Numbered from the stretch's first letter, positions 1-7,047 are shown. The stretch is 7,494 nucleotides of DNA from Bacteroidales bacterium (GCA_023230125.1 JALNXZ010000067.1:1-7494); one strand, 5' to 3'. Notes: generated by a model not told the origin, from the sequence alone. Translations and numbers: made by a program.

Positions 1-1055
1 TGAGGATATAATGCTGCCATCTCTTGCATCACGTAAAACTGGATCTCGGTAAGACGCGCATTCTTGTAATTTGTCAGATATGTTTGCACCCCTGAATAAT
101 TTTTATCCTTTCCGGTCGAATAAAACGGTTTCAAATAAATCGGACGGAACAAGACTCCCGGCAAATGCAGGTCATTCAATCGTTGAGACAATAAGCCGCC
201 ATCGATGGAGTCTTTGGCAAACATCTTGAATGGAATTGTATAACCAACGCCGACAGACATAAACCCCAGTTCTCCCAATATGCCGGAAGCAGAATAATAG
301 TATGCCGAAGTCGCCTCTGGAATATGGGGAGAGGTCAATACCCATGGCAAACCGGTCTTTTCGAAATTCATGTTTCTCCTCCACCCTTTCATTGGCACAA
401 CAGTCAGCTTACACTTCTTTTCCAACATATTCTCTCCATTCAGCATTTTGGCAAGTTCTCCACAAGTAAGGCCATACAAATATGGTATGCGAAACTGACT
501 GACAAAAGAAATAAATGGTTCTTCGGTCAGGCAGCCTTCTACTTTATATCCATCTATGGGATTGGGACGGTCCAGCACCATAAACTCGATGTTATACTCA
601 GCTGCGGCCTTCATCGCGAACCCCATCGTACTGATAAAGGTATAAGATCGGCACCCGATATCCTGAATATCATACACAAGCACATCAATGCCTTTCAGCA
701 TTTCAGCAGTAGGTTTTCTTGTCTTTCCATAAAGTGAATAAACCGGAACACCCGTTTGCTTATCTATTGTCATTTCAACAGAGTCTCCGGCGTACACATT
801 ACCGCGTACCCCATGTTCAGGGCCATAAAGTGCGACCAGCTTCACATTCGGGGCTTCATTCAAGATGTCGACGGTTGATTTTAAACGGTGGTCCACACCG
901 GTTGGGTTGGTTATCAAACCTACTCGCTTACCTTGCAACAAAGCAAAACCACTTTCACGGAGCACTTCGATTCCTGTCTTAACCCTTTGAGCAGCTACTT
1001 CCACCAGCATCAATTGCAAGAAGACGGCTATTGCCAATATTACTTTATTTCTCAT
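1..1055 (-). CDS. Exo-beta-N-acetylmuramidase NamZ-like (DUF1343), C-terminus cut by window edge
   Basis: The reading frame opens at ATG 1055-1053 and stays open to position 1, giving 351 residues with no stop; the last part of the gene lies outside the window. Residues 1-22 form a Sec signal peptide (MRNK, hydrophobic stretch, VAA before Gln23), so the mature enzyme should act in the periplasm or outside. Family motifs in order: LITNPTGVD at 47-55, GPEHG at 78-82 (its glutamate is, from memory, the proposed catalytic residue of NamZ), YDIQDIGCRSYT at 128-139, VLDRPNPI at 160-167, GLTCGEL at 195-201, a WVLTSPHIP motif and SGVQ near the visible end. Known NamZ enzymes (CAZy GH171) release MurNAc from the non-reducing end of peptide-free glycan. 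Many relatives have His before the Gly of GLTxGEL; here it is Tyr194. It is the second gene after the amidase-like gene, 70 bases downstream on the same strand, with no terminator between them. The family is sure; the exact substrate is inferred. Confidence 0.93.
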   Translation of the reverse strand, partial: MRNKVILAIAVFLQLMLVEVAAQRVKTGIEVLRESGFALLQGKRVGLITNPTGVDHRLKSTVDILNEAPNVKLVALYGPEHGVRGNVYAGDSVEMTIDKQTGVPVYSLYGKTRKPTAEMLKGIDVLVYDIQDIGCRSYTFISTMGFAMKAAAEYNIEFMVLDRPNPIDGYKVEGCLTEEPFISFVSQFRIPYLYGLTCGELAKMLNGENMLEKKCKLTVVPMKGWRRNMNFEKTGLPWVLTSPHIPEATSAYYYSASGILGELGFMSVGVGYTIPFKMFAKDSIDGGLLSQRLNDLHLPGVLFRPIYLKPFYSTGKDKNYSGVQTYLTNYKNARLTEIQFYVMQEMAALYP

Positions 1056-1125
1056 GACTTTTATAATTTATATGATAAAATTTATGGCTCATTTTACGAA
1101 ACCTTGCAACAATAACAGAAAAACA

Positions 1126-4100
1126 CTATCGGGATATTTTTTGCTCAAAAAAAGCAAGGATGCGCTTCATCAAGTCATCTCGCATCTCCGGTTTTACAGA
1201 TTCAAACGGGATGCCAAGTACACAACTGGAATAGGCACCCTTATATGCTATTCCTGCACTCAGATTATTCTCCGAATAACGCAAAATAGTGTAGGAATCC
1301 GAACCGGCAGGTTCGATGGCATCAGGTCGTTCCACCACATATGAGGTGTCATTCAATTCATTGAAATATTTGAAATTCCCCTTAAACGATTCAAAAGGTG
1401 AATTTACTGCTTTAAAACGACCGGTGAGTGCGCCTCCATCGTTTCTCCAACAAAATTTCAAGGTGTTGCTCGCCCACTTGCGTTCAGCGTCTGTAGCCCG
1501 TGGATTATTCCACAAATCGCTTCCGATATATGCTCCGGTCACCAGGATATTTCCTCCGTGCTGACAATAATTGGAGATTGCGTTTTGCATTTCTTTCGGG
1601 AAAACCTTAAATGCAGCAGGCTTAGACCCTTTAGCCATGACTGTTTCCTTTTCTTTACCCAAAATAAGGTCGACAACAGGGTAATTTTTCCATGAGACTT
1701 GGTTTTTACAAACCGATTCTTTGCTACAAGATACGAACGAAAACCCTGCATTGGCGATGGATTGTCCATGTATGAACGGATAATCGAAGCTGTTTCCTGA
1801 AATTATCTTTGCTTCATGGTCACCGTTGCTGGCACCAAACCCGGGTGCATCATCGTCCGTCCATTCTTCATGACGTCTGAATTCGTACATACTGCCTATA
1901 TAATTCGTTTGCACTCGATCAGGTATACCATAATCAATAAAATCGGCAAAACCGGCAAGGCTATCCTTGATGCTGAAACTTTCAGGTGCACAGATCCGTG
2001 TGAACCCGTTTACAATGAGTGCTTCACCTTTTTCTCCTGATTTGCGGCAAACTGAAAGAATTTCGGAAGGGAAGCTTTCTCCTCCGTAATTGAGTGCTGT
2101 AACTTTAAAACTGTAGATCTTATCTTTGTCTATCGGGAGCACGCAAGAGGTGTCGGTAAAGACTTGTCCATTGTCAAAATCACCATCATCAATGCGGGTA
2201 TATACCACATATTGCTTGGGAACAGCCGTCGGTTCAAGCGAATCAATTACAGGACTCCATTGCAACTTCACTTGATTTTCACTTGAAAAGCGGGTATTGA
2301 ATTCAATAATCGGTAAAGGCTGTACGATATACTTATAGCCATATTGTCCTGCAATGAATTTCAACATCCCTTTGTAAATGGCGCGACTGACGGTGAAACG
2401 GAATCGCGGATCCAGGTTATATCGCATATCGGCAAAATTCTGATGAGACAACAGTTCAAGCAACATGGTGGGGACATTGGGCATCCTTGCTTCGCTGTAG
2501 GAACGGTCCCACATGGCACGGCGGGTCCATTCCGGTTCATAGGAAGACCGAATATCATTCACCACCTGATCCATTACCAGCGTCGTCAGATCGCGTGAAG
2601 CCATACGAGATTGTCCGTTTTTAAATACGCCATCGTTGAATTGGGTCATATAAATACCCAAAGTACCGACGATCGAATCCGCCAGTTTCTTTCCTGCATC
2701 GGTGTGAAAACTGAAGGCCAAATCAATGGGGATGTTCAATCCCTGATCATCAGGAAGGACTTCGGAGCCTCCGGCCAGATAATTGACCCAGTATCCCCTG
2801 CTTTGAAAATCGTCTGAATAGTCATCTTGAAAAAGGGTGTGGCTATAAACCGTATCGGGAACTCCAGCCAATTGCAACCAATATCGTGACCCTTCGGCAT
2901 AACGTGGATAACCACTGACTTCAGGTGTATAATGAATCGGAAGCAGAGGCTTTCCGGTATCACTCATCAAGGGTCCTGTTGTATTGGGACAACGGGCTAC
3001 ATTACCCATACCACCGCCAATTTTGATAGCATCGGCGGTGATGATGTCCTCTTTTTTATTACCCTTGTTGGATAAGGTTATCTTGCAGATATCGTTTTTA
3101 CCTTTGTCAAACATAAAGGATCCAAGAAATATCCAAGTACCCCCACCCATCTTCTGATTGACCTTGAACTCCGTTTTTCCTCCAAGGTGATAGACGGTAT
3201 AAAGGGCTTCCTCTGCACTGTTCGGCAATGTCTTGTAGGAAACATAAACAGCATATTTGCCTTTTTGCGGCATATCAGGTATCCATTCTGCAACACTCTC
3301 GGTGCCTTTTCCAGCAGCCTTGATTTGACGATAAGACCCTTCTGTGAAAGGATTTTCGCCGTTCACGTACACATCCTTTTTTCTAGCAAAGCCAAAGCCT
3401 GTCCCCTGCTCCCAAGATTTTTTTCCATCGGTTTCCTTGTAGACAGATTTATAGCATGAAGTGTCGTTATCGACAATCACCTCTACGCTGTGATAATCAC
3501 GTTCCCGTGGGAGCAAAACGTTTGCACCTGCATGTTCCAGCATGGGCACCAAATAAGGGAAAACGTAGCTTTCGGAATTGAGGTCTTCTACTGTTTGAAA
3601 GAGGCGTGGACGTTGCCATTCCCAACGAGCCCTTTTTTGTTCATAATAATAACCATGACTTGGCCATAAAGCAATATACTTGTCCTGTAATCCCTTCTTA
3701 ATTTTGAATGGTTCAGAAATATGCTTTACCAAAGGGGCAGGATTTTCTTTGTTGGAATAGATTCGCCTTTCATCCTTGTGAATTTTCAATCGATAGGTAT
3801 TGGGTACCAACTCTTCCAATTTCAACCCGGCAGAGATGACAGTCAAATGAAAGGATTTGAATGAATCAGGTAACAAATTTTTGACACATTCATAAATTTG
3901 ACTTACATTATACTCATTGATTGGAAGATACGAAATATTTGTATCTATTGCCACTGTCACAGTTTTCTTCTTTTTGTCAATATTGATGTATTTGGCCGAA
4001 GTACTTCCTGCAAGTTGTTTATTATAGTAAACGGTCAATGAATCGGAGATTGCCTTTTTCAAACAGCTATCTGACATTTCTTTTGCATCCAAAGAAAAGT

Positions 4101-4152
4101 TAGTCAACATCAACAAACAAATAATTCCTGTTTTTAACCTATACGGTTTCAT
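1126..4152 (-). CDS. Secreted N-acetylmuramoyl-L-alanine amidase-like protein with golvesin-like insertion, FN3 and C-terminal domain
   Basis: This 1008-residue protein has a signal peptide at about 1-23. Residues 30-150 are a small alpha/beta N-terminal region of unclear family. The amidase (Amidase_3-like) domain comes in two pieces. Piece one, about 158-222, carries His166 in WPSHGY (matching DPGHGG of the family) and Glu189 in TVEDLN, the expected first two zinc ligands. Piece two, about 386-605, carries His483 in FSFHTDAG, the expected third ligand, and Glu566 in MLLELLSHQN, the expected catalytic glutamate. Between them, about 223-385 resembles the golvesin C-terminal-like beta domain (VEVIVDND at 223-230, AEWIPDMPQKGKYAVYVSY at 288-306, ADAIKIGG at 373-380). 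An FN3-like domain follows at about 612-702. The final 300 residues (HGGNILVTGAYIGSDLW at 865-881) suggest a flavodoxin- or glutaminase-like fold. Relatives are often labelled xanthan lyase, which the retained amidase residues argue against. It likely cleaves stem peptides from MurNAc in the periplasm. I found no clear promoter upstream; the start is the first ATG, with only a weak AAAGAT ribosome site. Confidence 0.85.
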   Translation of the reverse strand: MKPYRLKTGIICLLMLTNFSLDAKEMSDSCLKKAISDSLTVYYNKQLAGSTSAKYINIDKKKKTVTVAIDTNISYLPINEYNVSQIYECVKNLLPDSFKSFHLTVISAGLKLEELVPNTYRLKIHKDERRIYSNKENPAPLVKHISEPFKIKKGLQDKYIALWPSHGYYYEQKRARWEWQRPRLFQTVEDLNSESYVFPYLVPMLEHAGANVLLPRERDYHSVEVIVDNDTSCYKSVYKETDGKKSWEQGTGFGFARKKDVYVNGENPFTEGSYRQIKAAGKGTESVAEWIPDMPQKGKYAVYVSYKTLPNSAEEALYTVYHLGGKTEFKVNQKMGGGTWIFLGSFMFDKGKNDICKITLSNKGNKKEDIITADAIKIGGGMGNVARCPNTTGPLMSDTGKPLLPIHYTPEVSGYPRYAEGSRYWLQLAGVPDTVYSHTLFQDDYSDDFQSRGYWVNYLAGGSEVLPDDQGLNIPIDLAFSFHTDAGKKLADSIVGTLGIYMTQFNDGVFKNGQSRMASRDLTTLVMDQVVNDIRSSYEPEWTRRAMWDRSYSEARMPNVPTMLLELLSHQNFADMRYNLDPRFRFTVSRAIYKGMLKFIAGQYGYKYIVQPLPIIEFNTRFSSENQVKLQWSPVIDSLEPTAVPKQYVVYTRIDDGDFDNGQVFTDTSCVLPIDKDKIYSFKVTALNYGGESFPSEILSVCRKSGEKGEALIVNGFTRICAPESFSIKDSLAGFADFIDYGIPDRVQTNYIGSMYEFRRHEEWTDDDAPGFGASNGDHEAKIISGNSFDYPFIHGQSIANAGFSFVSCSKESVCKNQVSWKNYPVVDLILGKEKETVMAKGSKPAAFKVFPKEMQNAISNYCQHGGNILVTGAYIGSDLWNNPRATDAERKWASNTLKFCWRNDGGALTGRFKAVNSPFESFKGNFKYFNELNDTSYVVERPDAIEPAGSDSYTILRYSENNLSAGIAYKGAYSSCVLGIPFESVKPEMRDDLMKRILAFFEQKISR

Positions 4153-4311
4153 GGATCTTTATGATTATTTCCCTTGTTTCTTTCATTATTTTACTTCTCA
4201 ACATCACAACCTTTACGGCCTTAACAATAAAAAAGAGATTGATTGCGAATATAGTAAAATTGTCCGAAAGGTATCCTTCATACATTAATAAATGAATTGA
4301 ATTGGCAGACA

Positions 4312-4367
4312 TTTTAAACATAAAAGCCTTATATCTCAAAGTTCAATGTTTATAATATTGTTTAAAA
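4312..4367. repeat. 9-bp perfect inverted repeat TTTTAAACA / TGTTTAAAA
   Basis: TTTTAAACA at 4312-4320 is matched exactly by its reverse complement TGTTTAAAA at 4359-4367, with 38 bases between. A second nested pair, AAACAT at 4316-4321 and ATGTTT at 4346-4351, competes with it. The arms lie 32 bases upstream of the lgt -33 element. They could be paired operator half-sites or a structured leader for the amidase gene, but the AT-rich context makes chance possible. Confidence 0.35.
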
Positions 4368-4398
4368 AGCAGGAGTATTTTTAAATAATTGTCCTTTT

Positions 4399-4430
4399 TT
4401 TGTATCGTTTGAGTTTTAAGCGTATTTTTG
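4399..4430 (+). promoter_or_regulatory. Bacteroides-type promoter for lgt (-33 TTTG, -7 TATTTTTG)
   Basis: TTTG at 4399-4402 and TATTTTTG at 4423-4430 match the known Bacteroides sigma-factor consensus (-33 TTTG, -7 TAnnTTTG) with 20 bases between, which is the expected spacing. Transcription would start near 4435-4438, leaving a leader of only about 10-13 bases before ATG 4448. The site overlaps the in-frame upstream TTG at 4400, which argues that TTG is not the start. Confidence 0.65.
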
Positions 4431-4447
4431 TTCGCAAAAAGAATACT

Positions 4448-5356
4448 ATGCTTTCATTTATTACTTGGACAGCTCACCCCGAAATCTTTATACTTGGCAA
4501 CTGGGAAGTTCGTTGGTACGGATTATTCTTTGCCGTTGGATTTTATGTTGGTTTGCTCATGATTTCAAAAATGTTTGCATCAGAGAAGGTTAAGGAATCC
4601 TGGGCTGACATTCTATTTATCTATGTCATCATTGCAACCATCATTGGAGCACGTTTTGGACATGTATTTTTTTACGCATGGGATTATTACTCTCAACATC
4701 TCGGGGATATTTTCAAAATATGGGAAGGTGGCTTGGCGAGTCACGGGGGTGCTTTAGGCATCATTATTGCCATGTGGCTATACTCAAAATATATCACTAA
4801 ACGCAATATGCTGTGGACACTTGATCGTTTGGTCATTCCAACGGCTCTTGTCGCTGTACTGATTCGTACAGGCAATCTGATGAATCACGAAATATATGGA
4901 GTTTCGACTGATTTGCCATGGGGGTTTCGCTTCATTGAAAACGTCCGTCAATGGCAACACGGAGCAGATCCCATTTTTTCAGTTCCTTCACACCCCACTC
5001 AGATTTATGAGGCGTTGTGCTATCTGGCAACATTCATATTGATTTTCACAATCTATTGGAAAAAGCCAAAAGCCAAAAACAGAGAAGGTCTGATACTCGG
5101 CATCTTCTTTGTCTGTATATTCTTTACCCGTTTCCTGATTGAATTCATCAAGGAGAATCAGGAAGCATTTGAGGCAAACATGACGCTCAATATGGGTCAA
5201 TGGTTAAGCATACCTTTTATCTTGGCTGGCATCATCCTGATTGTGCGTGCTTTAAAAAGAGAACCAGTTTATTACGAAGTGGAGGAAGGTAAAAAACCGA
5301 CAAAAGAAATGGAAAAGAGCTTTCCAAATAATGTGAAGAGTAAGACTAAAAAATAA
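4448..5356 (+). CDS. lgt: Phosphatidylglycerol--prolipoprotein diacylglyceryl transferase Lgt
   Basis: This inner-membrane enzyme moves diacylglycerol from phosphatidylglycerol onto the lipobox cysteine of prolipoproteins, the first step of lipoprotein maturation. The 302-residue protein has several hydrophobic membrane segments. Recognisable Lgt residues are RWYGL at 22-26 (Tyr24, like E. coli Tyr26), SHGGALG at 98-104 (His99, like His103), and RTGNLMNHEIYG at 140-151, which aligns with E. coli 143-154 and keeps Arg140, Asn143, Asn146, Glu148 and Gly151. HPTQIYE at 182-188, TRFLIEF at 227-233 (Arg228, like Arg239) and MGQWLSIP at 249-256 follow. A charged tail (about 270-302) extends past the core, as is common in Bacteroidota. 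ATG 4448 is chosen over the in-frame TTG at 4400 because the promoter lies inside that extension and the family core begins at this Met. The 3' end overlaps the convergent yciO-like gene by 11 bases. Confidence 0.97.
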   Translation: MLSFITWTAHPEIFILGNWEVRWYGLFFAVGFYVGLLMISKMFASEKVKESWADILFIYVIIATIIGARFGHVFFYAWDYYSQHLGDIFKIWEGGLASHGGALGIIIAMWLYSKYITKRNMLWTLDRLVIPTALVAVLIRTGNLMNHEIYGVSTDLPWGFRFIENVRQWQHGADPIFSVPSHPTQIYEALCYLATFILIFTIYWKKPKAKNREGLILGIFFVCIFFTRFLIEFIKENQEAFEANMTLNMGQWLSIPFILAGIILIVRALKREPVYYEVEEGKKPTKEMEKSFPNNVKSKTKK

Positions 5357-5954
5357 GCACCCCTTTTCCCTGACGGATAATCTGAACTTCTTCCTGTGTA
5401 CAGTCAACAACTGTTGATTGGACGATGTCGCCGATTCCTCCGTCTATCACCAGATCAACGAGGTTGCCATAGCGTTCATCAATCAATTCCGGATCGGTGG
5501 TGTATTCAACTTGATTGTCTGTATCGTGTAAAGTCGTGCTCATCAACGGATTTCCAAGTTCACGGGCAATGGCTTGAACAATATTATTTGCTGGAATTCT
5601 GATACCCACCGTACTTTTCTGTTTAAATAACCTGGGCAAATTATTGCTTCCTTTTAGGATGAAAGTAAAAGGGCCGGGCAAATTCCTCTTTAGAAGTTTA
5701 AAGGTCGGGGTATCGACCTTGGCATATTCGCTAAGTTGGCTAAGATCAGGACAAATAAAGGAAAGGTTGGCTTTTCTTGGATCTTCTTTCTTCAGTTTAC
5801 AAATTTTTTCAACAGCACGGGTATGAAAGATATCACAACCGATGGCATACACTGTATCAGTTGGATAGATAATCAGTCCTCCATCGCGCAATGCATTGGC
5901 TATTTTTTGAATGACCCTTGTATTGGGATTATCTTCATATAACTTAATGAGCAT
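5346..5954 (-). CDS. YciO/Sua5/YrdC-family protein (possible L-threonylcarbamoyladenylate synthase)
   Basis: The family makes threonylcarbamoyl-AMP from threonine, bicarbonate and ATP, the precursor of t6A in tRNA. The 202 residues match the short YrdC-fold proteins: YPTDTVYAIGCD at 30-41, ICPDLSQLSEY at 67-77, NLPGPFTFILKG at 91-102, VGIRIP at 116-121, STTLH at 139-143 and STVVD at 180-184. Length and motifs resemble E. coli YciO (about 206 residues; MCRDLSELSTY, TPGNYTFILKG) more than TsaC. The SxN motif of TsaC/Sua5 is replaced by STTLH. YciO is reported to have weak or distinct activity, so the fold is sure and the role in t6A less so. There is no C-terminal Sua5 domain. The start ATG 5954-5952 sits just downstream of a good -7 element. 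The stop TAG lies inside the lgt 3' end, so the two convergent transcripts overlap. Confidence 0.9.
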   Translation of the reverse strand: MLIKLYEDNPNTRVIQKIANALRDGGLIIYPTDTVYAIGCDIFHTRAVEKICKLKKEDPRKANLSFICPDLSQLSEYAKVDTPTFKLLKRNLPGPFTFILKGSNNLPRLFKQKSTVGIRIPANNIVQAIARELGNPLMSTTLHDTDNQVEYTTDPELIDERYGNLVDLVIDGGIGDIVQSTVVDCTQEEVQIIRQGKGVLIF

Positions 5955-5983
5955 GCTGTAAAAAACTTCTTTTTGAATTTACG

Positions 5984-5991
5984 CAAAGGTA
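5984..5991 (-). promoter_or_regulatory. Putative -7 element (TACCTTTG) for the yciO-like gene
   Basis: Read on the minus strand, 5991-5984 is TACCTTTG, an exact TAnnTTTG match, 29 bases before the ATG. The -33 region about 20 bases upstream is only ATTT, so the promoter is half-supported. It would start transcription near 5977 and give a leader of about 22 bases. It lies downstream of the fabI terminator, consistent with independent transcription. Confidence 0.5.
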
Positions 5992-6050
5992 TGTAATACT
6001 AACGACAATAAAAATACGTCTTTTTAAATTGTCGGATCAGGTCTAGACAC

Positions 6051-6087
6051 AAAAAATAAGGGGCTGCCCTATTTCAGGCAACCCCTT
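6051..6087 (-). terminator. Intrinsic terminator downstream of fabI
   Basis: On the minus strand the RNA forms an 11-bp hairpin: bases 6087-6077 (AAGGGGUUGCC) pair with 6068-6058 (GGCAGCCCCUU) around an 8-base loop. The U at 6081 and G at 6064 make a G-U wobble; on the plus strand the same position would be a C-A mismatch, which fixes the orientation. A U-run (AUUUUUUG) follows directly at 6057-6050. It sits 79 bases past the fabI stop and before the yciO-like promoter. Confidence 0.88.
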
Positions 6088-6166
6088 CAACTAATACTCC
6101 TACTTGAAAACCTGTTTTATCTTGTAGGAAAATGGATGAACAATTCATTTATGTCATTACCGGAAT

Positions 6167-7024
6167 TTACCCGTAGATGAGTTTACCATTCTCATCCCTG
6201 AATTCATCAAAACTCTTGTTATATTGATTCATCGCACGCAAACTCATACCCATGCTGGAAAATCCCCCATCATGAAAAAGATTCTGCATCGTCACCTTAC
6301 GGGTAAAGTCAGAGAACATCACCAGGCAATAGTCTGCACATTCCTCAGCACTGGCATTGCCAAGAGGTGACATCTTATCAGAGAAATCCATCAGGCCATC
6401 AAAGCCTTTGATACCACTTCCGGCAGTCGTCATCGTTGGTGATTGGGAAATGGTGTTGATGCGAACTCCTTTTTCGCGGCCATAAATATATCCGAAACTA
6501 CGGGCGATGGACTCAAGCAAGGATTTTGCATCTGCCATGTCGTTGTATCCGTAGAATGTGCGCTCGGAAGCCACGTAGGTTAATGCAATAATGGATCCAC
6601 CTTCTGTAATGGCATCCATTTTTTTAGCCACTTGTATCATTTTGTGGAATGAAATAGCAGAAATATCCAGTGTGCTTGAAAGCAAATTGTAATCCAAGTC
6701 ATCATAGGTCCGTTTTTTGCGGACATTGGGAGACATACCGATGGAGTGAAGTACAAAATCAATCTTTCCACCCAGAATTTCCTGAGATCTTGTAAAAACT
6801 GTTTCCAGGTCTTCTATACTTGTAGCATCAGCCGGGATGATTTCTGCGTTCAATTTTTCTCCAAGTGCCACCACAGAACCCATACGGCACGCTACAGGTG
6901 TATTGGTCAGCGTGATGGTTGCACCTTCTTCAACTGCACGTTCAGCGACTTTCCATGCGATGGACATCTCGTTCAATGCACCGAAAACAATCCCGCGCTT
7001 CCCTTTCAATAAGTTGTTTGACAT
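6167..7024 (-). CDS. fabI: Enoyl-[acyl-carrier-protein] reductase FabI
   Basis: This cytoplasmic short-chain dehydrogenase-fold enzyme reduces trans-2-enoyl-ACP in the last step of each fatty acid elongation cycle, normally with NADH. The 285-residue protein shows the FabI nucleotide-binding start GIVFGALNEMSIAW at 11-24 (like E. coli GVASKLSIAY), HSIGMSPN at 93-100, and TYVASER at 149-155 with Tyr150 (like Tyr146). The catalytic Tyr-x6-Lys follows as Tyr160 and Lys167 (like Tyr156 and Lys163), then INTISQSPTMTTAGSGIK at 189-206. It has a longer C-terminal tail (about 262-285) than E. coli FabI, as in other Bacteroidota. ATG 7024-7022 is preferred to the in-frame TTG at 7060-7058 because a -7 promoter element lies within that extension, the family begins near MSNNLLKGK, and an AGAAAAAAG purine run precedes the ATG. 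A clear intrinsic terminator ends the unit. Confidence 0.96.
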   Translation of the reverse strand: MSNNLLKGKRGIVFGALNEMSIAWKVAERAVEEGATITLTNTPVACRMGSVVALGEKLNAEIIPADATSIEDLETVFTRSQEILGGKIDFVLHSIGMSPNVRKKRTYDDLDYNLLSSTLDISAISFHKMIQVAKKMDAITEGGSIIALTYVASERTFYGYNDMADAKSLLESIARSFGYIYGREKGVRINTISQSPTMTTAGSGIKGFDGLMDFSDKMSPLGNASAEECADYCLVMFSDFTRKVTMQNLFHDGGFSSMGMSLRAMNQYNKSFDEFRDENGKLIYG

Positions 7025-7047
7025 CTTTTTTCTGTTTATTTTCGCAT

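Larger units (their letters stand above)
4153..4447. other. AT-rich divergent intergenic region between amidase gene and lgt
   Basis: This 295-base non-coding stretch separates two divergently transcribed genes. It holds the lgt promoter at its right end and a 9-bp inverted repeat. On the minus strand I see only weak -7-like matches for the amidase gene (TACCTTTC at 4273-4266 and TATATTCG at 4253-4246), neither with a TTTG about 20 bases upstream, so its promoter is unresolved. A 66-codon minus-strand frame (4139-4339) crosses the region but overlaps the amidase start and looks non-coding. Confidence 0.7.

Noticed and set aside
324..737. 137-codon plus-strand frame inside the NamZ-like gene
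   Set aside because: It lies wholly antisense to a frame with strong DUF1343 motifs and its translation resembles no protein family.
1056..1125. Possible promoter for the NamZ-like gene (TAAATTTT on the minus strand near 1085)
   Set aside because: The last base of the -7 match is wrong and no TTTG lies at the right distance, so shared transcription from the amidase gene is simpler.
1138..1158. TTTTTT / AAAAAA pairing at the end of the amidase gene, looking like a terminator
   Set aside because: It is made only of A/T runs within the codons for the last residues (AFFEQK), has no GC stem and no following U-run, and lies before the stop codon.
2344..2598. Plus-strand frame of 84 codons antisense to the amidase gene
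   Set aside because: The opposite strand carries the conserved amidase piece with Glu566; the plus-strand translation is a shadow.
4139..4339. 66-codon minus-strand frame upstream of the amidase gene with a hydrophobic stretch
   Set aside because: It overlaps the amidase start, lies in AT-rich intergenic DNA, has no recognisable family or clear ribosome site, and its composition looks like translated non-coding sequence.
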